This document shows, piece by piece, positions 16,186 to 25,360 of a DNA stretch of 64,000 bases. The stretch lies in assembly GCF_029350945.1 (NCBI RefSeq), contig NZ_JARKMS010000001.1:1020313-1084312 (forward strand). Direction: 5' to 3'. This DNA comes from Maribacter huludaoensis (GTDB lineage Bacteria > Bacteroidota > Bacteroidia > Flavobacteriales > Flavobacteriaceae). The position numbers and the translations under genes are program-made. The number at the start of each line of letters is the position of its first letter. The stretch's first letter is position 1. Under the pieces are notes generated by a model. It made no database searches, had not been told where the DNA came from, and saw nothing but the letters and a program-made list of their open reading frames with translations.

Positions 16186-17388
16186 TTATAGCTTAACCCT
16201 ATTGGATAATTTTACACCTAAGACTTTATAGGAAATTTTATCTAAATACTCTTTCTTACCTTCAAAATGATAGGTCTTGCTAATATGCACCATGTTTTTT
16301 CCTGCTTCAAGTTCTTGTGCGTTGGAAGAAGTTTCTAATTCATAAAAAGGACCAAAAGGACCTGCTGTTGAGGTAACACCATCGTTAAAAATGTTTATTA
16401 CATCACCCGCATAAGGATCTTGGTTATCTTTTCTTTTAGAGTTAACATAGTGCTCATTGTTCTCAAAGGTGAATTCTATTAGGGTCAGTAAATTCAATTC
16501 AGGGGAATAACTTCCAAACACAGGAATGGTATTTTGTGGAAGTATGCCAATTTTATTCAGGTAATTGGCGTCGGCTTTATAATAGACCATACCGTCTTTG
16601 ATTTTTATTCGTGAATCATCTAAGGGCGTAAAATAGTTGGTGACCTCGTCAAGGTGCCCTTTAACCGGTATCATGGCTACGGTGTTTTTGGTAGGGACCA
16701 TACAGCCTAAGATCCAAATTGATAGAAGTCCGGTGTTCTTTGACCACTTGTTTGTTCCTATATTGGTCATCTTAGTAACAGATTCAAAACCAACGTAGGT
16801 AACCTCATCATCTATAGAAATATTAAGATTTTGTTCTATTTCATGTTTATTTAAAATAGAGATTTTTCTTTCTACATCTATATTGAACACATAGTTTTGA
16901 TAATTTTTTATGTGCATACGGCCCTTACTAATTATTTCTTTATGGGTTTTCTTTTTAGTTTCAAATAATAGGGTGTCAAGATCATGTGCTATACGGGAGT
17001 TTTTGTCATCAAATGTAAGCCCGGGTTCAAAGAATACATTGAACTTGCCGTATTGTGGTCCAAACCACATTCTATCTTCACCACCTAAATTGCCAAACCT
17101 GTTTTTAAAACTATGGTCCTTTATACTTTTTCGATTGAACCAACCATAGCTTTTGCCATTTAAACCATTAGAGCTACTTGTAAAAACGCGGCCCTGCAAT
17201 TCGCCTGAAACCGCTATCATTGAGTTTTCCGATTTTAAGACATGTAAATCGTCAATAGTGTTCAATACCTCAAGATCGCTGCCAAAAGTATTGATATGAA
17301 ATATGGAACTACATCCCATAAAACATAAAGCCACAAGCAACAATACCAATGATTTAAAGCTGGCCAAAAGATTGATTGGGTAAACCAT
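16186..17388 (-). CDS. Predicted lipoprotein with galactose-mutarotase-like fold (DUF6786-like)
   Basis: I chose ATG 17388 (400 residues) over an in-frame ATG at 17445 because it gives a standard lipoprotein signal ending CFMGC (Cys26). The mature part is beta-rich. The segments MWFGPQYGKFN and FGPFYELETSSNAQEL with a following HISKTYHFEG resemble the substrate face of galactose-mutarotase-like/DUF6786 proteins often found in Bacteroidetes polysaccharide loci; I recall this family only from general pattern, so the label is tentative. A possible role is anomer interconversion or sugar binding in the periplasm. It lies between the sulfatase and the lactonase in a minus-strand operon, 43 bp upstream of the lactonase. 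Confidence 0.55.
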   Translation of the reverse strand: MVYPINLLASFKSLVLLLVALCFMGCSSIFHINTFGSDLEVLNTIDDLHVLKSENSMIAVSGELQGRVFTSSSNGLNGKSYGWFNRKSIKDHSFKNRFGNLGGEDRMWFGPQYGKFNVFFEPGLTFDDKNSRIAHDLDTLLFETKKKTHKEIISKGRMHIKNYQNYVFNIDVERKISILNKHEIEQNLNISIDDEVTYVGFESVTKMTNIGTNKWSKNTGLLSIWILGCMVPTKNTVAMIPVKGHLDEVTNYFTPLDDSRIKIKDGMVYYKADANYLNKIGILPQNTIPVFGSYSPELNLLTLIEFTFENNEHYVNSKRKDNQDPYAGDVINIFNDGVTSTAGPFGPFYELETSSNAQELEAGKNMVHISKTYHFEGKKEYLDKISYKVLGVKLSNRVKL

Positions 17389-17471
17389 GGTCCTAATCTG
17401 AATTATTCGTGTACACGGCATTTTAAAATTTAATTTTGCCTGCATTACATATGAAAATTACCTCCATGAAT

Positions 17472-19001
17472 TTATTCGAAGTCTGGATTAATTAGTTCCT
17501 CGCCTGCTAACATTGCCTTCATCATTATATCTTTAGATGGCCTTGGTCTTAACCTGTATTTGGTAGGTAGTCCCGTATCCCTAAAAAAATCATCATTTGT
17601 TCTGGCAATTGGTAGGGAGTCATTTGTGGTATTGCGCATTTTTTTTAATCTAGAGCGCATATCAGTTAGAATATTGGCATGTGCTTCATTTTGTGCAAGA
17701 TTGTTAAGCTCATTGGGGTCATTTGCTATATCATAAAGTTCTTCTGTTGGTCTGGGTATGATGAAGCATCTCATTTGAGCCTCGTTCAATAATTTTTTTT
17801 CTTTTTCGCTTAACATGCTTTTCCAGGTCAAATCTCTAATAATATCAGCGGACGGTGTATTGGGAAGGTCAGGATAAAAGTTTTTAATGTACTTGTATTC
17901 AGTAGTCCTAATAGCTCTTGTATAGTCTTCAAAATCATGAAAATGGTCCTCGGCATAAATTTGATCTCTAATAGGGGCCGAATTATTATTTAAAAGCGGC
18001 GTGAAGTCTTTGCCCTCAAATTCTGAAAGTGGTTCTAGACCCGCAAATTTCATAAAGGTAGGTGCAATGTCAATTGAACTGACAAGGTGATCGTTTGTAG
18101 TGCCAGGTTTAATCTTGGACGGCCATTTTATAATCCATGGGGTTTTTATTCCGCCCTCATAAAGTGTGGTCTTATCTCTTGGAAAAGCCCTTCCGTTATC
18201 TGTAATAAAAAGAATTATGGTGTTGTCTGCGACACCTTGGTTTTCTAGTTCACCAATTACTTTGCCCACGTAATCATCCATCCTGGAGATTTCATCATAG
18301 TATAATGCATAATCCTTTCTTACGCTATCCGTGTCTGGATGGTATGGAGGTAAGATTACATTTTCTGGTCTGTGCGGATCATCGATAATGCCCTCTGAAA
18401 AAGGCCTGTGCGCGTCAAAGGAAGCTAGCCAAGTAAAAAAAGGTTTGTTATTGTCCCTACTTCTTAGCAGTTTAATCCATTCGTCGCAGCCGCTACCGTC
18501 ACCCACTAATCTTCGGTCTAGCCCAAGGGGTGCATCTTTCCACTGCATTTCATAAATGGTATCAAAGGCGTCGTTTACAGATTCGCCAAGATGATGCTTG
18601 CCCGCCAACCCGGTCCAGTATCCAGAATTATGAAGTTGTTCAACGAAGGTGTTTTTATCATCTGGCAAGGGCCAAGATAGTTGTTCTGCATCTGTATTGT
18701 GTGGGTATAGACCGCTAATAATGCTTGTTCTGCTTGGGCTACATGAACTTGTGGTCAGAAATGCCTGGGTAAACAACATGCCATCCTTTGCTAGTTGATC
18801 AATATTAGGTGTTCTTACAATATCGTTGCCATAGGCCCCAAGGTCGTTCCAATTAACATCATCTGCAATGATAAATACGATATTTGGTCTTGTGGATGGT
18901 GGATCTTCATTTGGTCCTTTACAAGAAAAAACGAACACGCTAAAAATACACGCCAGAGCTATATTCAATTTAAATGTGTTGTAAAGAGTGTTAATGCTCA
19001 T
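17472..19001 (-). CDS. S1-family sulfatase, lipoprotein (sulfamidase-like group)
   Basis: The start is placed at ATG 19001 (509 residues) because longer in-frame starts run into the regulator gene and lack a signal, whereas this one gives a lipoprotein signal ending FVFSC (Cys27). The alkaline-phosphatase-like fold shows Asp47/Asp48 for Ca binding (FIIADD), the formylglycine motif CSPSR with Cys87, and GKHHLGE. Overall it resembles N-sulfoglucosamine sulfohydrolase-like enzymes (S1_8-like) more than the other sulfatases in this window. The carbohydrate target cannot be read out; galactan sulfate is possible from context. A formylglycine-generating enzyme is required and none is in the window. 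It follows the hybrid regulator by 43 bp and probably shares its transcript. Confidence 0.88.
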   Translation of the reverse strand: MSINTLYNTFKLNIALACIFSVFVFSCKGPNEDPPSTRPNIVFIIADDVNWNDLGAYGNDIVRTPNIDQLAKDGMLFTQAFLTTSSCSPSRTSIISGLYPHNTDAEQLSWPLPDDKNTFVEQLHNSGYWTGLAGKHHLGESVNDAFDTIYEMQWKDAPLGLDRRLVGDGSGCDEWIKLLRSRDNNKPFFTWLASFDAHRPFSEGIIDDPHRPENVILPPYHPDTDSVRKDYALYYDEISRMDDYVGKVIGELENQGVADNTIILFITDNGRAFPRDKTTLYEGGIKTPWIIKWPSKIKPGTTNDHLVSSIDIAPTFMKFAGLEPLSEFEGKDFTPLLNNNSAPIRDQIYAEDHFHDFEDYTRAIRTTEYKYIKNFYPDLPNTPSADIIRDLTWKSMLSEKEKKLLNEAQMRCFIIPRPTEELYDIANDPNELNNLAQNEAHANILTDMRSRLKKMRNTTNDSLPIARTNDDFFRDTGLPTKYRLRPRPSKDIMMKAMLAGEELINPDFE

Positions 19002-19044
19002 TATGGGTCTTCTGTTATTAATTGCAGGTGCCAACTGTATTAAG

Positions 19045-22000
19045 CTATAATTCGTTTTCTGATACATACCTAGATGGTGCTTTGCCAAATGCTTTTCTAA
19101 AACACTTGCCAAAATAATTTGGGTCGTTAAAACCAACCTTGTAGCTAACCTCGGCAATACTTAATTCACCTTGTTCTAGAAGTTGTGCGGCTCTCTTTAG
19201 TCTAATAAGTCTAATAAAATCATTGGGCGGCTGCCCTGTTAATTTTTTAAGTCTTCTAAAAAAGGTTGATCTACTGGTGTTCATGTCCAAAACCAATTGC
19301 TCTATCCAGTAATTTTCATTGCTCATTTGTTCTTCCATGAGCGACATGATCTTATCTAAAAATTTCTTGTCCTCAGAATCTAGAATAATTTTTTTGGGCG
19401 TTAACTGTTCTTCGGTCTTAAAAAGAACACGCATATATTCTCTAGATTCTATGAGTTTATCTGCAGTGATAGATAAAAGTTTCATTTTAAAGGGCTTTGG
19501 AATATATGCATCTGCGCCAGATTGTATTCCTTTTATTCTATGTTCAACTGAGTTTAATGCAGTAAGTAAAATAATGGGAATATGTTTGGTTCTAATATTT
19601 GATTTTAGTTCATGGCATAATTGTATACCGTCCATTTCTGGCATGAGTACATCGCTAACGATAAGATCGGGTAATGCTTGTAAAACAATCTTTAAGGCAC
19701 TTTTACCCGTGTCTGCCTCCAATACATTGTATTTTTTTTGCAATCCGTTTTTAACCAACGACCTAATATCTTGATTGTCATCTACTACCAAAACAGTTTT
19801 CTTTTTACTCACAGTTTTTTTCTTGACATTTTCAACAATAGTAGTCTCTAAATGGCTGTTCGTCTCTGCTGCTTTCTGTGGCGGTTCAGAATATTGGGCT
19901 ATTTCTTCCGGCAATAGATGTTCACTGCCAATAGGAAGTTTTAAAATAAATCTGGTACCAACGCCTAAGTTAGAATCAACTTCAATGGCACCGTAATGTA
20001 AATCGATCAAGTCTTTTGTAATGGCCAAGCCAATTCCTGAACCTGGCTTTGATGAAGCTTCATTGTTTTTGTTTACTTGATAAAAACGCTCAAATATGTG
20101 AGGCAATTGATCATGTGGTATTCCCGGTCCGTTATCCTCAATTTCAATACTGACAAATTCAGATTCCATTTCTCCTCCTCTGATCTCAAATTTAGATTTG
20201 TCTTTTGAAATCCGTAAACGAACGGTTACACTACCGTTTTCATTGGTAAATTTAATGGCATTGGCAATTAGATTATTGAGTATTTTTTCCAGTTTATCCC
20301 AATCGAACCAAACTTCTGATGCATACGATTGGCTTTCAAAAGATAAACTGATATTCTTTTTTAAGGCCAAGGCCTTAAAGGAAAAGGTGATTTCTCTTGC
20401 AAAATTTACAATGTTAGATTTGGTTGCGATCAACCTAGTTTCGCCAACCTCTATTTTCCGAAATTCTATTAATTGATTTACCAGTCTCAATAAATAATCG
20501 GCATTACGCTGAATGATACCTAACCTTTTACGCAATGCGGTATTAATACTCGAGTCTTCTAAAATCTCTTCTATAGGATTCATTATTAATGTAATGGGCG
20601 TCTTAAAGTCATGCGAAATGTTGGTAAAAAACTGAAGTTTTAATTTGTTTGTCTTTTCAATTTCCTGTTGAATCCTTAGTGCTGTTTTTTCTTTTGATTT
20701 AAGGTCAAAATAGGATCTTACACCCAAAAGAAGTAGTATTAGAAGTAGAATGTATAGTAAATATGCCCAGATAGTATGCCAAAAAGGAGGGGAGATTTTA
20801 AAGCTCATAGTTGCTGGTGTTTCGCTCCAAACACCATCATTGTTAGAAGCTTTGACCTTAAAAGTATATTCGCCAGGAGATAAGTTTGTATAATGGGCAA
20901 AAGCGGTATTTTTTGAGTTGTGCCATTCATCATCAAAACCTTCTAATTTATAAGAATACCTGTTTTTTTCAGGAGCGGCATAATGAAGTGCGGCAAATTC
21001 AAAAGTAAGTACGCTTTCGTCGTAATTAAGCTCTATTTTTTTGTTTTCTAAGGTGGATATGGATTGATTTAAGATAATACGCTCATTAAATTCTTGACCT
21101 ACCTTTACGGCTTGGTTTTTTATTTTAAAGGCTGTAATTTTTGGTACGGCCGGTATGGTATTGTCCTTCAAATTATCAGGATGAAAAATATTCAGGCCTT
21201 TAAGCCCCCCAAAGAATAAATATCCGTCTTTGTTTTTGAAATAGGCATTTTTTCTAAAATTGTTACTTTGAAGCCCATCTTTCTTATTTAAATTTTTGAA
21301 GGTCTCTTTCACCGGGTCAAAAGAAGAAATGCCTTTATCTGTACTGATCCATAATTCTCCTTGATTACTTTCAAGAATGCCGTAAACTGCATTGTTGGCC
21401 AAGCCATCCTCTTCACGGTAATGTTTAAAAACCGGTTTTTTATCCGCATGTTCAGAAAGGGTCATTTTGTTGAGCCCACCACCAAAGGTGCCGATCCAAT
21501 AATCACCGTTCGTATCCTCTATAATAGAAAAAACCGAGTTATGACTTAGACTATTTATATCATTGGGGTCATGTTGATAGGACACAAAAGTATCGGGCAG
21601 TCCATTTTTTCCAGGTATTACCAAGTTTAGTCCACCTTGTAAAGTGCCGATCCAAAGTTGATTTTTACTGTCTTCATAAATACAGCTTATTTCTTTGCCG
21701 CTAATACTATTTGGGTCGTTTGAATTCGGTAAATAATAAATTGCGTTCGAAAAATCAAATTCATTACTATTAGGTTTTTTCTTCTTTTCCCATTTAATTA
21801 AACCATCTATAAAGGATCCAAACCACAAAACTCCGTTACTATCTTCCAAAGATGAAAATACCTCAATAACATCGTTGATTTCAGTGGGCTTTAAAGAAAC
21901 ATTTTGTTCATTTCCATCAACAGTCATATGTGTGATACCTTCCGTGCTTCCAAGCCAATAGTCATTATCTTTATCTTTTAAAATTGACCATATTGGTTGT

Positions 22001-23277
22001 GAAAACGATTTTCCTGATTTGGTCAATTTGTTATTTAAATAGTAGTGGCTAAAACTGGGCTCGTTAAAGCCATTTCCATTAAATTTTATATGGTTTAGAC
22101 CATTTTCTGTTCCTACCCAAATAGCGTTTTTTTCTCCAGAAATTATAGCGTTAACAGAGGGGTTGCTCAAAGAGTTTTTGGTGAGTTTATTCTTTTCTAA
22201 AAAAGTTATATCCTTATGGCCTAGATCACATCTGTTCAACCCGCCTTCTTCAGTGCCCACCCACAAAACATTAAAGGAATCTACAAGTATGGTTTCTACA
22301 TTTACACTGCTTAAACTTTTAGAGTTTAAGTGATTTGGTGCGTATAGCTTAAATTCACCTGTTTCTGTATTGAACCAATACAGGCCAAAACCGTGTATGC
22401 CTAACCATAAATTAGAACCATCTGCCTGGCTAATTGCAATTAAGCCCCCATAATCATTGGCGTCCTTTAACTCAGGATGAAAGCTATATCGCTTAAATTT
22501 TAAGTCTTCTGGTGCATTTATATTTTCTGCATTCTCAATACCAATTAAAAAATGCCCTTTAATCCCTACCCACAGCTTTCCGTTTTTATCTAAGAAAAGC
22601 GATTTTACACCCTCATTCAACACCTTGAACTGAACATAATTGTCATTAGATTCTTTTTTTAGCTTGTACAAGCTATAATTGGTTCCTACCCAAACATTGC
22701 CGGCACTATCTTTTGTAATAGAATGTACTTTGTTGTTCTTAACAGTAGAAGAGATATCAAGTTGAAAAGAATATCGCTCGGGTTTAGTGCCCATTTCATC
22801 ACTGCTATCAAAATGATAGACACCTGAATATAATGTGCCTACCCAAAGAGAGCCATCATCTTCAGGGTAAATAGCGCTAATTCTTTTGTCTTTTAAAATT
22901 GCAGGATATGTTGAAAAAGTCTCGGTTACCTTGTTGAACCGGCTCAATCCTCGTCCTGTACCAATAAGTATGTTGCCGGAAGTATCTAATTCAAGTTCGT
23001 AGACCGAGTTGTTGATTAAGCTATTAGGGTTGTCATGTTCATGTCTGTAGATCGTAAAACCTTTACCGTTATACTTGTACAGGCCATTTGGCGTAGCCAT
23101 CCACAAAAAACCTTCTTTATCTTGCAGAATGTTCATTACCGAATTTTGGGAAAGCCCTTTGTCATCTATAAAATGCTCAAATCTCAAATCAGTTCCTTGG
23201 GCAAAAGTGGTGCTATTGCACAGCAGCATAATGCCAACACATATTTGATAGATATAAGATTTGATTATTCTGTTCAT
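19045..23277 (-). CDS. Hybrid two-component system regulator (HTCS)
   Basis: This single-chain sensor, kinase and transcription factor has 1410 residues, the normal HTCS size. Order: signal peptide (1-26); two periplasmic seven-bladed propellers of Reg_prop repeats (about 35-710, repeated LWVGT/LWIGT); Y_Y_Y domain (about 755-825); one membrane helix (about 835-853); HisKA with phospho-acceptor His889 (TNISHDFKTP); HATPase (NLIANAIKFTN, EDNGPGIP, GSGIGL); receiver with Asp1209 (IVSDVLMPEMDG); AraC-type HTH (about 1300-1405). Such proteins bind an oligosaccharide in the periplasm and activate the adjacent SusC/SusD genes. It lies between the SusC/D pair (upstream, behind a strong terminator) and a sulfatase, lactonase and aldolase (downstream, probably co-transcribed). 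The inducer is unknown; a sulfated galactan oligosaccharide is the best guess. Confidence 0.96.
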   Translation of the reverse strand: MNRIIKSYIYQICVGIMLLCNSTTFAQGTDLRFEHFIDDKGLSQNSVMNILQDKEGFLWMATPNGLYKYNGKGFTIYRHEHDNPNSLINNSVYELELDTSGNILIGTGRGLSRFNKVTETFSTYPAILKDKRISAIYPEDDGSLWVGTLYSGVYHFDSSDEMGTKPERYSFQLDISSTVKNNKVHSITKDSAGNVWVGTNYSLYKLKKESNDNYVQFKVLNEGVKSLFLDKNGKLWVGIKGHFLIGIENAENINAPEDLKFKRYSFHPELKDANDYGGLIAISQADGSNLWLGIHGFGLYWFNTETGEFKLYAPNHLNSKSLSSVNVETILVDSFNVLWVGTEEGGLNRCDLGHKDITFLEKNKLTKNSLSNPSVNAIISGEKNAIWVGTENGLNHIKFNGNGFNEPSFSHYYLNNKLTKSGKSFSQPIWSILKDKDNDYWLGSTEGITHMTVDGNEQNVSLKPTEINDVIEVFSSLEDSNGVLWFGSFIDGLIKWEKKKKPNSNEFDFSNAIYYLPNSNDPNSISGKEISCIYEDSKNQLWIGTLQGGLNLVIPGKNGLPDTFVSYQHDPNDINSLSHNSVFSIIEDTNGDYWIGTFGGGLNKMTLSEHADKKPVFKHYREEDGLANNAVYGILESNQGELWISTDKGISSFDPVKETFKNLNKKDGLQSNNFRKNAYFKNKDGYLFFGGLKGLNIFHPDNLKDNTIPAVPKITAFKIKNQAVKVGQEFNERIILNQSISTLENKKIELNYDESVLTFEFAALHYAAPEKNRYSYKLEGFDDEWHNSKNTAFAHYTNLSPGEYTFKVKASNNDGVWSETPATMSFKISPPFWHTIWAYLLYILLLILLLLGVRSYFDLKSKEKTALRIQQEIEKTNKLKLQFFTNISHDFKTPITLIMNPIEEILEDSSINTALRKRLGIIQRNADYLLRLVNQLIEFRKIEVGETRLIATKSNIVNFAREITFSFKALALKKNISLSFESQSYASEVWFDWDKLEKILNNLIANAIKFTNENGSVTVRLRISKDKSKFEIRGGEMESEFVSIEIEDNGPGIPHDQLPHIFERFYQVNKNNEASSKPGSGIGLAITKDLIDLHYGAIEVDSNLGVGTRFILKLPIGSEHLLPEEIAQYSEPPQKAAETNSHLETTIVENVKKKTVSKKKTVLVVDDNQDIRSLVKNGLQKKYNVLEADTGKSALKIVLQALPDLIVSDVLMPEMDGIQLCHELKSNIRTKHIPIILLTALNSVEHRIKGIQSGADAYIPKPFKMKLLSITADKLIESREYMRVLFKTEEQLTPKKIILDSEDKKFLDKIMSLMEEQMSNENYWIEQLVLDMNTSRSTFFRRLKKLTGQPPNDFIRLIRLKRAAQLLEQGELSIAEVSYKVGFNDPNYFGKCFRKAFGKAPSRYVSENEL

Positions 23278-23584
23278 ATACTTTTCTCCACGTTAGGTAA
23301 CATTTAAAAATACCATTCTATTTCTGCATAATTTTATTTTTACCGGGTAAATTCTATTCAATAATATGGAAACCCTGTTCTATGAAAAAATTGAACCTAA
23401 CTATTATTAATCTAATATGCTATATGTTATCTTTTTGATTTAAAGTCATTTAATGTTAATTTTTGTGCTTGTTGCGTTATTCTTATCAATATTATGATAG
23501 TCCTTACTACTAAAAAAAGCGACCCTAAACAGTAAGGGTCGCCTTCAAGCAAACTAACTCAAAAAAAATTGTTCTTATATTATA
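23278..23584. other. Intergenic region between SusD and HTCS genes
   Basis: This 307-bp AT-rich region holds the SusC/D terminator at its right end (23512-23542) and must hold the HTCS promoter at its left end. I found no good TTG-N19-TAnnTTTG match on the minus strand and no open frame of note. Confidence 0.6.
23512..23542 (-). terminator. Rho-independent terminator of the SusC/SusD unit
   Basis: On the minus strand, GCGACCCT and AGGGTCGC form an 8-bp GC-rich stem followed directly by a run of seven T. It lies 43 bp after the SusD stop and separates SusC/D transcription from the regulator gene downstream. Confidence 0.92.
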
Positions 23585-25333
23585 TTAATACGCCGGATCT
23601 TGAGTCAATACTCCCGGCTGCAAATCTATTTGTGCCTGTGGAATTGGGAAATGGTCATTTTTTCCTGCGGTGAACGATGCGCCTTGTAACCAAGGTAACT
23701 TTCCATCAGATAACTCTGATTGTAAATAGCTGTTCATTGTTTCTTCTTCAATGCCCCAGCGAACAAGATCTTGAAAACGCATGCCTTCCAAAGCAAATTC
23801 TAATCGCATTTCATGATATATGGCCTTTTTGGCATATTCAACATCAGGAAAGGAAGTATAAAGTCCAAGGTTATAATTGGCGGAAGGTTGATCCTCATCT
23901 ATATCCGGAACGTAGCCACTTTCAAAAGTAGTATTGTTTACTTTGCCCATTACCATATCATCTTGGGCTCTTTCACGTATCATGTTCACCATGTCTTTAG
24001 CGGTCTCCAGGTCATTTTCTGCAGCAGCAACTTCTGCTCTCCACAATATAACATGACTTAATCTAAATAAGCGCCAATTGTTGCCATTTAGACCGGCGGA
24101 CCATGTTGGGCTAGAGATAGAGATCGTTTTAAAATTTCTTTTATAGAACATGATCTTTTTATTTAAAAAGGGTCCCATACCTGCTTGATCAAGCATCCAA
24201 TCACCACCGGACATCGGTCCCCAATCCAAGAATGGAATTCCTCTTCTACCTATAGTCCAGTCTACACGTGGATCTAAAGCGACATCGGTAGGTGTAAACT
24301 CATCCGTATCTAGAAGTCCATAATCTTCCAGTAATAAATCGTCCTGAAAAGTGTCCAATAACGGTAGTCCGTCGGCATCTACCTTAAAAGCGTTGAAAAG
24401 ATCAAAAGAAGGTGCGCTATAGGCACAACATAAGCCTATGTCCGATCCCCTTGGAAAAAGCGTTCTATGGTCAATACCGGAGTTTGCATCACCGGCTCCG
24501 TCGTTTACGGTATATTGTACCTCAAAAATACTCTCTGCATTGTTTTGCTTTTCTTCGTCAAAATTGTCATAAAAATGATTCATGAGCATAAACGGACCGT
24601 TGTTTATAATATCATCCAATAACGGTTTTGCTTCAGAATATTCTTGTTGAAATAAATGCACTCTGGCTTTTAAAGCTTTTGCTGCCCAACGTGAAGCGCG
24701 ACCAATTTCTGGGTTTTCGTCCATATTATTATCAATACCCCATTGAAGGTCCGCCTCAATATCGTCCCAGATTTCTCTGTCGTTTGGAACCTCGCTGGCC
24801 ACCATATCCTCTGTTATGTAAGGTACTTTTTCAATTTTAGAGCGTAGTTGAAAGTAGTACCAAGCTCTTAGCCATCTTGCTTCGGATTCTAATTGAGCGG
24901 CATTGGCGTCCGATATATTTTCGCTTGCCTGTCTCAAAATTCTTAAAGCATCGTTAGCTCTGGCAATACCGTCAAAGTTGGCTATCCATAACTCTTCTAC
25001 CCAAGGGTTGGAGGCGTCCACTTCAAATCGTTCTATAAGATTTATAGGGGCCCAGCCACCTGTTTGGTCCCCACGGTGCATGTCATCAGAAGTAACATCT
25101 CCCCAGACCCAATTTGTAGCAGAGGCACCACCGGTGCCACCGGCTTCACCACTTGCATAACCATCTATTCTAGAGTAAGCGCCTACAAGAAGTAGGTTAA
25201 CACCATTTTCGTCGGCTAAGGTAGATTCGTTTACGGCTCCCTTAGGTTTTTCTTCTAAAAATTCTTCGCTACAAGCTCCTAGAAGAAGCCCTAGAGCGGT
25301 TAGTATCCCTATTTTAAAGTGTAATTTTTTCAT
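23585..25333 (-). CDS. SusD/RagB-family glycan-binding lipoprotein
   Basis: The first ATG is at 25333 (582 residues); the frame extends upstream only to a TTG. The lipoprotein signal ends LLGAC (Cys21), followed by SEEFLEEKPKG, typical of mature SusD N-termini. TPR-like helices follow (ARWLRAWYYFQL, RWAAKALKARVHLF) and the C-terminal RagB segment includes YHEMRLEFALEGMRFQDLVRWG and the usual ending FPIPQAQIDLQPGVLTQDPAY. SusD proteins cap the SusC channel and bind the incoming glycan at the cell surface. The gene follows SusC by 27 bp and ends at the terminator at 23512-23542. The sugar bound is not readable from sequence; HTCS linkage shows it is a regulated glycan system. Confidence 0.95.
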   Translation of the reverse strand: MKKLHFKIGILTALGLLLGACSEEFLEEKPKGAVNESTLADENGVNLLLVGAYSRIDGYASGEAGGTGGASATNWVWGDVTSDDMHRGDQTGGWAPINLIERFEVDASNPWVEELWIANFDGIARANDALRILRQASENISDANAAQLESEARWLRAWYYFQLRSKIEKVPYITEDMVASEVPNDREIWDDIEADLQWGIDNNMDENPEIGRASRWAAKALKARVHLFQQEYSEAKPLLDDIINNGPFMLMNHFYDNFDEEKQNNAESIFEVQYTVNDGAGDANSGIDHRTLFPRGSDIGLCCAYSAPSFDLFNAFKVDADGLPLLDTFQDDLLLEDYGLLDTDEFTPTDVALDPRVDWTIGRRGIPFLDWGPMSGGDWMLDQAGMGPFLNKKIMFYKRNFKTISISSPTWSAGLNGNNWRLFRLSHVILWRAEVAAAENDLETAKDMVNMIRERAQDDMVMGKVNNTTFESGYVPDIDEDQPSANYNLGLYTSFPDVEYAKKAIYHEMRLEFALEGMRFQDLVRWGIEEETMNSYLQSELSDGKLPWLQGASFTAGKNDHFPIPQAQIDLQPGVLTQDPAY

Positions 25334-25360
25334 CTTTTTCAATTTTATTTTTCTTAGAAA

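Noticed and set aside
19319..19774. Antisense open frame of 151 codons opposite the HTCS receiver/HTH region
   Set aside because: The opposite strand has an uninterrupted, domain-rich regulator; no independent coding evidence for the antisense frame.
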